Positions 15,436 to 22,337 of a stretch of DNA of 38,694 nt are shown piece after piece; within the stretch, counting starts at the first letter, position 1; each line of letters starts with the position of its first letter. The notes beneath the pieces are model-generated. The model was not told the DNA's origin, did not search any database, and worked only from the letters and a program-made list of their open reading frames with translations. Position numbers and translations under genes: made by a program. The stretch covers positions 1 to 38,694 of the forward strand of contig NZ_JARHTP010000039.1 of the NCBI RefSeq assembly GCF_029223485.1, given 5' to 3'. The DNA comes from Streptomyces coacervatus (GTDB lineage Bacteria; Actinomycetota; Actinomycetes; Streptomycetales; Streptomycetaceae).

Positions 15436-16170
15436 GTGGACCCCCACATCCCACCAACCGCCCTCGACCGACAGCTCACCGCCGAAGCGCAGCGCTGGCT
15501 GACGGATGCCGTCGCCCGCGTCGGCCAGGACCCGGCCGCCGTGCGCAGCGTCTTCCCGGCGGTCGCCAGGCGCTGCGGTCGTGGACCGCTCGTGGCCGGC
15601 TGGACGGTGGCCGACGCCGCCCGCGCCCGGCTGCTGGCCGCCCTGCCGCTGCGCGGAGCAGCCCTCGCCGAGGAGATCACCGCCCTCCACCGGTACGGAG
15701 ACGCCGCCGAACAGCGGGCGGTGCTGCGCTCGTTGGCCCTGCTGGAGGACGCCGACACCTCGTTCGGCGCCCTCGGACTGCCGCTGGTGACCGCAGCGCT
15801 GCGGGGCAACGACACGGACCTGATCGAGGCGGCCCTCGGCCCGTACGCCGCCCGCCACCTCGACTACGACGGCTACCGGCACGCCGTGCTGAAGTGCGTC
15901 TTCTGCGGCATCCCCCTGGACCGGATCGCGGGCCTGGCGGAGCGGGCGGACCGTGAACTCGCCCGCATGCTGGCCGACTTCGCCCATGAGCGGGTCGCCG
16001 CCGGCCGTGCCGTACCCGCCGACGTCTGGCCGGTCCTGCGCGCCCACCCCGGCACGCTGGAGGCCTCCGGGCTGCCCGCCGAAACCGGCTCACCCGTGCC
16101 CGACCGCCGCGAGGCAGCCGTACGGGCCCTCGCCGCCTACTCCGCCACCGCGCCCGCAGGAGCCGCATGA
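15436..16170 (+). CDS. eboA: EboA-domain protein
   Basis: The protein has 244 residues, close to the usual EboA length. It is mostly alpha-helical and alanine/arginine-rich, with no transmembrane segment or signal peptide. Recognition rests on R-W-L-T-D-A-V near the start, on the helical repeats A-A-L-G-P-Y-A-A-R-H-L-D and Y-R-H-A-V-L-K-C-V-F-C-G-I-P-L in the second half, and on position next to EboB and EboC types. The K-C-V-F-x-G-I-P-L stretch is characteristic. EboA has no known biochemical activity; in cyanobacteria the ebo genes are needed for moving a scytonemin precursor to the periplasm. Start is a GTG at 15436 preceded by AGGAGG. The stop overlaps the next ATG (ATGA at 16167-16170). 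Confidence 0.82.
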   Translation: MDPHIPPTALDRQLTAEAQRWLTDAVARVGQDPAAVRSVFPAVARRCGRGPLVAGWTVADAARARLLAALPLRGAALAEEITALHRYGDAAEQRAVLRSLALLEDADTSFGALGLPLVTAALRGNDTDLIEAALGPYAARHLDYDGYRHAVLKCVFCGIPLDRIAGLAERADRELARMLADFAHERVAAGRAVPADVWPVLRAHPGTLEASGLPAETGSPVPDRREAAVRALAAYSATAPAGAA

Positions 16171-17024
16171 TGCGTATCTTCGACCCCCACATCCATATGA
16201 CCTCCCGCACCACCGACGACTACGAGGCGATGTACGCGGCGGGCGTCCGCGCGGTGGTGGAGCCGTCGTTCTGGCTCGGCCAGCCGCGCACCTCGGTGGA
16301 CAGCTTCACCGACTACTTCGACGCGCTGCTGGGCTGGGAGCCCTACCGCGCCGCCCAGTTCGGCATCCAGCACCGCTGCACCGTCGCCCTCAACCCGAAG
16401 GAGGCCAACGACCCACGCTGTACAGGGGTGTTGGACGTCCTGCCGCGCTACCTCGCCAAGGACCGGGTGGTGGCCGTCGGCGAGATCGGCTACGACTCCA
16501 TGACCCCGGAGGAGGACGAGGCGCTGGCCCGCCAGCTCCAACTCGCCGTCGAGCACGACCTGCCGGTGCTGGTCCACACCCCGCACCGGGACAAGGCCGT
16601 CGGCACCCGCCGCACCCTCGACGTGGTCCGCGAGTCCGGCATCCCGCCCGAGCGCGTCCTCGTCGACCACCTCAACGAACTCACCGTCGCCATGGTCGCC
16701 GACAGCGGCTGCTGGATGGGCTTCTCCATCTACCCGGACACCAAGATGAGCGAGGACCGCATGGTGCGGATCCTCCAGGAGCACGGCACCGAGCGGAAAC
16801 TCGTCAACTCGGCCGCCGACTGGGGCCGTAGCGATCCCCTGAAGACCCGGAAGACCGCGAACGCGATGCTCGCCGCCGGCTTCGACGACGACACCGTCGA
16901 CCAGGTCATGTGGCGCAACCCGGTCGCCTTCTACGGCCAGAGCGGACGCCTGGACCTGGAGGACATCAAGGCGGACGACACCGCCCTCTTCGAGGGCAAC
17001 TCGATCAAGCGCGGCGGGGAGTGA
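16167..17024 (+). CDS. eboB: TatD-family metal-dependent hydrolase, EboB type
   Basis: This amidohydrolase-fold enzyme has 285 residues. Metal ligands are visible in the expected order: H-x-H in D-P-H-I-H-M at the N-terminus, the glutamate in V-G-E-I-G-Y-D near residue 108, histidines in L-V-H-T-P-H-R and V-D-H-L-N-E, and the aspartate in N-S-A-A-D-W-G near residue 220. TatD proteins are nucleases or other phosphoester hydrolases, and EboB proteins are a separate branch with unknown substrate. Start is ATG at 16167, overlapping the EboA stop. The next gene begins seven bases after its stop. The protein is soluble with no export signal, so it acts in the cytosol. Confidence 0.85.
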   Translation: MMRIFDPHIHMTSRTTDDYEAMYAAGVRAVVEPSFWLGQPRTSVDSFTDYFDALLGWEPYRAAQFGIQHRCTVALNPKEANDPRCTGVLDVLPRYLAKDRVVAVGEIGYDSMTPEEDEALARQLQLAVEHDLPVLVHTPHRDKAVGTRRTLDVVRESGIPPERVLVDHLNELTVAMVADSGCWMGFSIYPDTKMSEDRMVRILQEHGTERKLVNSAADWGRSDPLKTRKTANAMLAAGFDDDTVDQVMWRNPVAFYGQSGRLDLEDIKADDTALFEGNSIKRGGE

Positions 17025-17031
17025 ACCGGAG

Positions 17032-18216
17032 TTGCGCTTCCAGCACGCCGACGGCACGACCGTCCACCTCGCCTACTGCAGCAACGTCCACCAGGCCGAG
17101 GACGTCGACGGAGTGGTCGCCCAGCTCGCCGCCTACGCCGAGCCCGTACGGGAATCCCTCGACGCCGGCCTGCTCGGCATCGGCCTGTGGCTGGCCCGCG
17201 ACGTCGTCACCGAACTCTCCGCCCGGCCCGACGCCGTACGCCGCCTGCGTACCGAACTGACCGCACGCGGCCTGGAGACCGTCACCCTCAACGCCTTCCC
17301 CTACGGAGGATTCCATCGCGAGGTGGTCAAGAAGGACGTCTACCTGCCCGACTGGGGCGACCCCGCCCGCCTGCGCTACACCGTGGACTGCGCCCGGGTG
17401 CTCGCCGGACTGCTCCCCGACGACATACGGCGCGGCAGTGTCTCGACCCTCCCCCTGGCCTGGCGCACCCCCTGGCCCGCGGACCGACGTGACTCCGCCC
17501 GCCGCGCCCTGGACCAACTCGCCGCCGAACTGGCCGAGTTGGAGCGCGAGTCGGGCCGTACGATCCGGGTCGGCTTCGAACCCGAACCCGGATGCCTGGT
17601 GGAGAACACCGTCCAGGCCGCCCGGGAACTCGGGGGAGTGGATCCCGAGCGGCTCGGGATCTGCCTGGACACCTGCCATCTCGCCGTGCAGTTCGAGGAA
17701 CCGGCAGCGGCCCTGCGCCGCCTCGCCGACGCCGGCCTCCCGGTCGTCAAGGTGCAGGCGTCCAGCGCCCTCCAGGCCGACGACCCCGCCGACCCGGGGG
17801 CGCGCCGCGCGCTCGCCCGGTTCGCCGAACCATGCTTCCTGCACCAGACCCGTACGGCCCCCGGCGGTGCCGTCACGGGCGTGGACGACCTCCCCGAGGC
17901 CCTGGCCGGCGGCCTGGACCCCGGCTCCCCCTGGCGGGTGCACTTCCACGCCCCGCTGCACGCCCAGCCCGAACCGCCACTGCGCACCACGGCACCCGAA
18001 CTCACCGCCGCGCTCGGCGAGTTGCTCGGCGGCCCGCAGGCTCTCTGTGACCACATCGAGGTCGAGACCTACACCTGGTCCGTCCTGCCCGAACATCTGC
18101 GGCCGCACGACCGCGAGGGCCTCGTCGCGGGCCTGGCCGCCGAACTGGCCTGGACCCGCGACCGGTTCGAGGAACTCGGCCTCAAGCCCCTCACCCGAAC
18201 GGAGCCCGTCTCATGA
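17032..18216 (+). CDS. eboE: Metabolite traffic protein EboE (TIM barrel)
   Basis: The protein has 394 residues. The N-terminal part begins with V-H-L-A-Y-C-S-N-V-H-Q-A-E, a signature I associate with EboE. A xylose-isomerase-like barrel follows, with N-A-F-P-Y-G-G-F-H, the metal glutamates in G-F-E-P-E-P-G-C, the histidine in L-D-T-C-H-L-A-V-Q-F-E, and H-F-H-A-P-L-H near residue 305. The family is required, with the other Ebo proteins, for traffic of certain aromatic metabolites in cyanobacteria; its reaction is not known. The start is a TTG at 17032, seven bases after the EboB stop, with GGGGAG ten bases upstream. The stop overlaps the next ATG (ATGA), so it is translationally coupled to the EboF-like gene. 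Confidence 0.87.
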   Translation: MRFQHADGTTVHLAYCSNVHQAEDVDGVVAQLAAYAEPVRESLDAGLLGIGLWLARDVVTELSARPDAVRRLRTELTARGLETVTLNAFPYGGFHREVVKKDVYLPDWGDPARLRYTVDCARVLAGLLPDDIRRGSVSTLPLAWRTPWPADRRDSARRALDQLAAELAELERESGRTIRVGFEPEPGCLVENTVQAARELGGVDPERLGICLDTCHLAVQFEEPAAALRRLADAGLPVVKVQASSALQADDPADPGARRALARFAEPCFLHQTRTAPGGAVTGVDDLPEALAGGLDPGSPWRVHFHAPLHAQPEPPLRTTAPELTAALGELLGGPQALCDHIEVETYTWSVLPEHLRPHDREGLVAGLAAELAWTRDRFEELGLKPLTRTEPVS

Positions 18217-19589
18217 CAAGACTGGTCGTCCTCGACATAGTCGGCCTCACCCCCCGCATGCTCCGCCACATGCCCGCCGTCTCGGCAGTTGCCCGACAGG
18301 GCTTCCAGGCCCGCCTGAACACCGTGCTGCCCGCCGTGACCTGCTCCGTGCAGTCCACCCTGCTCACCGGCGCACCGCCCTCGGAACACGGCATCGTCGG
18401 CAACGGCTGGTACTTCCGCGACCTGGGCGAAGTCCTCCTATGGCGTCAGCACAACGCACTGGTCGGCGGCGAGAAACTGTGGCACACCGCGCGCCGGACC
18501 AAGCCCGGCTTCAAGGTCGCCAACATCTGCTGGTGGTACGCCATGGGAGCCGATGTCGACTACACCGTCACCCCGCGCCCGGTCTACTACTCCGACGGCC
18601 GCAAGGAACCCGACTGCTACACCCGCCCACCCGCCCTGCACGACGAACTCACCGGCAGACTCGGCCCGTTCCCCCTGTTCACCTACTGGGGACCCAACGC
18701 AGGCATGCCCTCCAGCCAGTGGATCCTCGCCGCGGCCCGCCAGATCTTCGACGAGCACCGCCCCGACCTCACCCTGGTCTACGTACCGCACCTGGACTAC
18801 GAGCCCCAGCGCTCCGGCCCCGGCTCGCGCGCCTCCGCCCGCGAGGCACGTCGGCTCGACGACGCCCTGCGCCCCCTGCTCGACCACTTCCGGCGCGAGG
18901 ACGCCACGGTCGTCATCCTCAGCGAGTACGGCATCGCACCCGCCTCCCGACCGGTCGACATCAACCGCGCCCTGCGCGAGGCCGGGCTGCTGGAGGTCCA
19001 CACGCAGGACGGCATGGAATACCTCGACCCGTCGACCTCCCGCGCCTTCGCCGTCGCCGACCACCAGATCGCCCACGTCTACGTCCGCGACCCCGCCGAC
19101 ACGGACGCGGTCGCCAAGATCGTCGCCGAACTCCCCGGCGTGGAGCAGGTGTTGGACACCGAGGGCAAGGCGGCCAACGGGCTGGATCACGAACGCTCGG
19201 GAGAGCTGGTCGCCGTAGCCGACTCCGACGCCTGGTTCACGTACTACTACTGGCTGGACGACGACCGCGCCCCCGACTTCGCCCGCCAGGTCGAGATCCA
19301 CCGCAAACCCGGATACGACCCCGCCGAACTCCTCTACGACCCCACCGTGCCCGGTGTGAAGGCCCGCGCCGCCACCCAGGTCGCCCGCAAGAAACTCGGC
19401 CTGCGCTACCGCATCCGGACCGTCCCGCTGGACCCCTCCGGCGTCCGCGGCAGCCACGGCCGGCTGCCCGCCGACCCGCAGGACACCCCCGTCCTGCTGT
19501 GCTCGCGGCCCGGTCCCGCACGCGACGAGATCGACGCGACCGACGTCAAGGACCTCCTCCTCGACCTGGCCGGCATCACTGCGCCCTGA
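18213..19589 (+). CDS. eboF: Nucleotide pyrophosphatase/alkaline-phosphatase-fold protein, EboF-like
   Basis: The protein has 458 residues with the alkaline-phosphatase/NPP fold. The first strand reads L-V-V-L-D-I-V-G-L and supplies a metal aspartate. V-T-C-S-V-Q-S-T-L-L-T-G holds the presumed nucleophilic threonine. P-S-E-H-G-I-V-G-N-G-W-Y follows, as in NPP enzymes. The later metal pair, normally S-D-H-G, reads S-E-Y-G-I here, so two canonical ligands are changed; catalysis may be altered or limited to one metal. The fold hydrolyses phosphodiesters or pyrophosphates. No signal peptide is present. It is the last tightly coupled ebo gene (start overlaps the EboE stop) and is followed 69 bases later by the P450. 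Confidence 0.78.
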   Translation: MTRLVVLDIVGLTPRMLRHMPAVSAVARQGFQARLNTVLPAVTCSVQSTLLTGAPPSEHGIVGNGWYFRDLGEVLLWRQHNALVGGEKLWHTARRTKPGFKVANICWWYAMGADVDYTVTPRPVYYSDGRKEPDCYTRPPALHDELTGRLGPFPLFTYWGPNAGMPSSQWILAAARQIFDEHRPDLTLVYVPHLDYEPQRSGPGSRASAREARRLDDALRPLLDHFRREDATVVILSEYGIAPASRPVDINRALREAGLLEVHTQDGMEYLDPSTSRAFAVADHQIAHVYVRDPADTDAVAKIVAELPGVEQVLDTEGKAANGLDHERSGELVAVADSDAWFTYYYWLDDDRAPDFARQVEIHRKPGYDPAELLYDPTVPGVKARAATQVARKKLGLRYRIRTVPLDPSGVRGSHGRLPADPQDTPVLLCSRPGPARDEIDATDVKDLLLDLAGITAP

Positions 19590-19592
19590 CCA

Positions 19593-19640
19593 CCTGAACC
19601 CGTCTGCCTGAACCCGTCTGCCTGAACTTGTCCGCCTGAT
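19593..19640 (+). repeat. 14-base tandem repeat between the EboF-like and P450 genes
   Basis: CCTGAACCCGTCTG occurs twice exactly (19593-19606 and 19607-19620). A third, diverged copy, CCTGAACTTGTCCG, lies at 19621-19634, and a partial fourth starts at 19635. The array occupies most of the intergenic gap and ends just before GGAG, the P450 ribosome site. It looks like slipped-strand expansion and changes only the spacing. Confidence 0.85.
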
Positions 19641-19658
19641 CACTGGAGCCCCCCCCAC

Positions 19659-20855
19659 ATGCACGCGACCGACCCCTCGCCTCCGCCCCTGCCCAGCCAC
19701 CGTCCCCTCCTCGATCCCGCCGCCGAATACGGGCGTTGGATCACGGAACGGCCCCTCGCCAGGATCAGCCTGTGGGGCGACACCCACCCCTGGCTCGTCA
19801 CCCGGCACGCGGACGCGCGTACCGTCCTCAGCGACCCGCGGTTCAGCTCGGAGAACGTCCGGCCCGGCTTCCCCGGGCTCCAGCCGACTCCACCGCCGCG
19901 CACCCCCGGCCAGCTGTTCGCCATGGACCCGCCCGACCACACCCGGCTGCGCCGTATGCTCATCCCGGAGTTCACCTTCCGCCGCATCGAGCAACTGCGG
20001 CCCGCCATCCGGAACATCACCGGCGACCTCCTCGACGGCCTGGTCAAACAGCAGCAGCCCGCCGACCTCGTCGAGCACTTCACCCTGCCGCTGCCCCTCC
20101 TGGTCATCTGCGAACTGCTCGGGGTGCCTTACGCGGACCGGGACTTCATCCATCGGCAGGCTGCCGCCTTCGCCACCGTCTCGGCCGGACCGGAGGCGAT
20201 GCGGGCCGGCTGGGCGGCGCTCTTCGGCTATCTGCAGGAACTCCTCTCCGCCAAGTCGCGCGAACCGGGTGACGACCTGATGAGCAAACTCGCCACCGAA
20301 CGGGTCGCCACCGGCGAGGCCACCCCGGCGGAGGCGGCCGGTCTGCTCGTCCAACTGCTCATCGCCGGCCACGAGACGACCGCGAGCATGCTCTCCCTCG
20401 GCGTCGTGGCACTGCTGCGGCACCCCGGCCAACTCGCGGCCCTGCGCGCCGACGAGGACCTGGTGCCGGGCGCGGTGGAGGAACTCCTGCGCTACCTGAG
20501 CGTCGTCCACATCGGCCTGCGCCGCATCGCAACGGAGGACGTCGAGGTCGGCGGGGTCACCATCCGGGCCGGCGAGGGCGTGGTGGTCGCGCTGCAGGCG
20601 GCCAACCGGGACCCCGCGGTCTTCGCCGACCCGGACACGCTCGACCTCACCCGGGACGCCGGACAGCACCTCGCCTTCGGCCACGGCCTGCACCACTGCC
20701 TCGGGCAGTCACTGGCCCGGGCCGAACTCCAGATCGCGCTGCCCATGCTGGTGAACCGCCTGCCGGGTCTCCGCCTGACCGGCGCCGCCGCGGAGGGATA
20801 CGCCTTCGAGGGTCGCGCGATCCACGGCGTGCGGGAGCTGCCGGTGGCCTGGTGA
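19659..20855 (+). CDS. Cytochrome P450
   Basis: This soluble bacterial P450 has 398 residues, the normal size. The I-helix oxygen-activation motif A-G-H-E-T-T-A lies near residue 236. The K-helix E-x-x-R is E-E-L-L-R near residue 275. The haem loop is F-G-H-G-L-H-H-C-L-G-Q near residue 340-350, with the cysteine ligand. There is no membrane anchor, so it needs separate ferredoxin and reductase partners, none of which are in the window. Start is ATG at 19659 with GGAG ten bases upstream. It follows the ebo operon on the same strand after a short repeat array, so it is probably a tailoring enzyme for the same metabolite. The substrate cannot be predicted. Confidence 0.92.
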   Translation: MHATDPSPPPLPSHRPLLDPAAEYGRWITERPLARISLWGDTHPWLVTRHADARTVLSDPRFSSENVRPGFPGLQPTPPPRTPGQLFAMDPPDHTRLRRMLIPEFTFRRIEQLRPAIRNITGDLLDGLVKQQQPADLVEHFTLPLPLLVICELLGVPYADRDFIHRQAAAFATVSAGPEAMRAGWAALFGYLQELLSAKSREPGDDLMSKLATERVATGEATPAEAAGLLVQLLIAGHETTASMLSLGVVALLRHPGQLAALRADEDLVPGAVEELLRYLSVVHIGLRRIATEDVEVGGVTIRAGEGVVVALQAANRDPAVFADPDTLDLTRDAGQHLAFGHGLHHCLGQSLARAELQIALPMLVNRLPGLRLTGAAAEGYAFEGRAIHGVRELPVAW

Positions 20856-20884
20856 TGCCTCAACTGTCCGTGCACAAGGGTGAT

Positions 20885-20924
20885 TTGACCGTGACTTCAC
20901 CCCCACCCGTAGGGTAATGTGAAG
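20885..20924 (+). promoter_or_regulatory. Probable sigma-70-type promoter with a flanking inverted repeat
   Basis: TTGACC (20885-20890) and TAGGGT (20910-20915) are separated by 19 bases. The perfect inverted repeat CTTCAC...GTGAAG (20895-20900 and 20919-20924) brackets the -10 element, as an operator would. The region is AT-richer than its surroundings and drives the small ORF at 20959. Confidence 0.5.
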
Positions 20925-20958
20925 GCAAAGAGATATTGGTTGTGCGGTAAAGGAGGCA

Positions 20959-21114
20959 ATGGTGTTCGATCTCCGGACAGAGGCAGAGATGAGGTTGCAC
21001 TCGGAAAAGACGGCCAGGGAACTCGCCTTGAAGAAGCAGCGTGAGGCGACCCAGACGGCACTCAGGGCCGAGGAGGAGAGTGCGACCACTGAATCGCAGC
21101 CGCCACCGACGTAG
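20959..21114 (+). CDS. Small hydrophilic protein of 51 residues, unknown function
   Basis: The ORF encodes a highly charged, probably alpha-helical peptide (E-A-E-M-R-L-H-S-E-K-T-A-R-E-L-A-L-K-K-Q-R, shown only in part here). It has no signal peptide and no membrane segment. AGGAGG (20951-20956) lies two bases before the ATG at 20959 and five bases before the in-frame GTG at 20962. The GTG has the better spacing. A promoter-like pair lies upstream. Such small charged proteins are often annotated only as hypothetical. I do not recognise a family, and the reality of the gene rests on the ribosome site, promoter and the absence of another gene here. The LysR gene follows about 100 bases later on the same strand. 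Confidence 0.55.
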   Translation: MVFDLRTEAEMRLHSEKTARELALKKQREATQTALRAEEESATTESQPPPT

Positions 21115-21218
21115 CTCACAGGCCGGTCCCCTGGTGCTGGAGGGTGGCTGACCTGCGTCTTGTGCGTGGGGCCGCGCGATGGAACGCTTCCTGTCCACGG
21201 CGGCAGGGGAGTGGACGG

Positions 21219-22178
21219 ATGGAGCTGGAGCTTCGGCATCTGCGCGTCCTGTGCGCGATCGCCGATGCGGGAAGCGTGGGCCGCGCCGCCTCGGAGCTCG
21301 GCTACTCGCAACCCGCCATCAGCACCCAGCTCCGGCGGATCGAGCGCCACTTCGGCCAGTCGCTGTTCGAGCGCAGGGCAACGGGGGTGATGCCGACACA
21401 GTACGGCGTCGAGGTCGTCGCCCAGGCACGCGACGTCCTGGCCCGCGCCGCAGCGATCGGATACCGCCCGCCCGCCGACGCCGCGGGCACCCGGAGGACC
21501 CTGCGGGTGGCGGCGACCAACTCCCCGGTGCTGTCGGGCATGGTGTCGCGGGTCCGGGCCCGGCTGCCGGACGTCACGCTCGCGGTGAGCAGCGTGTACT
21601 CCTCCTCGCGGATCGTCGAACTCCTGGAGGACGGCGCGGTGGACGCGGCCGTCGCCGCGGACTACCCCGGGATGGAGCTGAAGCATGCGGACACGGTGAC
21701 GCACCGAGGGATCGTCACCGAGCCCACGTTCGTGGCGCTCCCCGCACGCCATCGCCTCGGACACCGCGCTCAGGTCTCCCTTGCGGATCTCGCCGATGAC
21801 GCCTGGTTCCTTACGCCGGACGACGGAGCGGGCTGGCCAGGAGTCTTCTACACGGCCTGCGCGGCGGCGGGTTTCTCGCCGGTCGCCGTACACGAATTCC
21901 TCGGTGACCAGCTGCAGTTGCAGAGCATGATCGCCGACGGCCTCGGAGTCTCCGTCGTACAGGCGACGCTGCGACCGATCCCGGATGTGGTGATCAGACC
22001 GTTGACCGGTACGCCACTGTGGTGCCGCTATGTGCTGGCCTGGCGCCACGACGCCGTTGCCGAGGAGACGGCGGATGCGCTGTTCCACTCCGCGGCCTCC
22101 GCCTACCGTGAACTCGCCGGGCGGTCACCGCACTTGACGGCGTGGGCCGCGCGTACTTGGCGGGCAAGCGGCGCGTAG
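21219..22178 (+). CDS. LysR-family transcriptional regulator
   Basis: The protein has 319 residues, typical for LysR. The winged helix-turn-helix begins at the N-terminus: L-R-H-L-R-V-L-C-A-I-A-D-A-G-S-V-G-R-A-A, then Y-S-Q-P-A-I-S-T-Q-L-R-R-I-E and L-F-E-R. A two-lobed effector domain follows from about residue 90. Start is ATG at 21219, with AGGGGAG about eight bases upstream; the frame is open to 21144 but nothing there resembles the family. It is not divergent from a neighbour in the usual LysR manner, since both flanking genes run the same way. Its targets may be the collagenase downstream or a distant locus; neither is shown by the sequence. Confidence 0.88.
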   Translation: MELELRHLRVLCAIADAGSVGRAASELGYSQPAISTQLRRIERHFGQSLFERRATGVMPTQYGVEVVAQARDVLARAAAIGYRPPADAAGTRRTLRVAATNSPVLSGMVSRVRARLPDVTLAVSSVYSSSRIVELLEDGAVDAAVAADYPGMELKHADTVTHRGIVTEPTFVALPARHRLGHRAQVSLADLADDAWFLTPDDGAGWPGVFYTACAAAGFSPVAVHEFLGDQLQLQSMIADGLGVSVVQATLRPIPDVVIRPLTGTPLWCRYVLAWRHDAVAEETADALFHSAASAYRELAGRSPHLTAWAARTWRASGA

Positions 22179-22337
22179 TCCGGGTGTAGGCGGCGGGTAG
22201 TCGGGTCCGGGTGTTATGGCAGGTCACTGCAAGGTGCTATGTCACATTCCATTGTTGGGGGCAGTCATCGCTGAGAAGGTGCCTCACACGCCTCAGCACC
22301 CCAACCGAGGCGCATCCATCCGCAGAGGAGTCCAGAG

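Noticed and set aside
18438..20696. A long minus-strand open frame (about 752 residues)
   Set aside because: It mirrors the EboF-like and P450 genes, both of which show catalytic motifs; no motif is visible on this strand.
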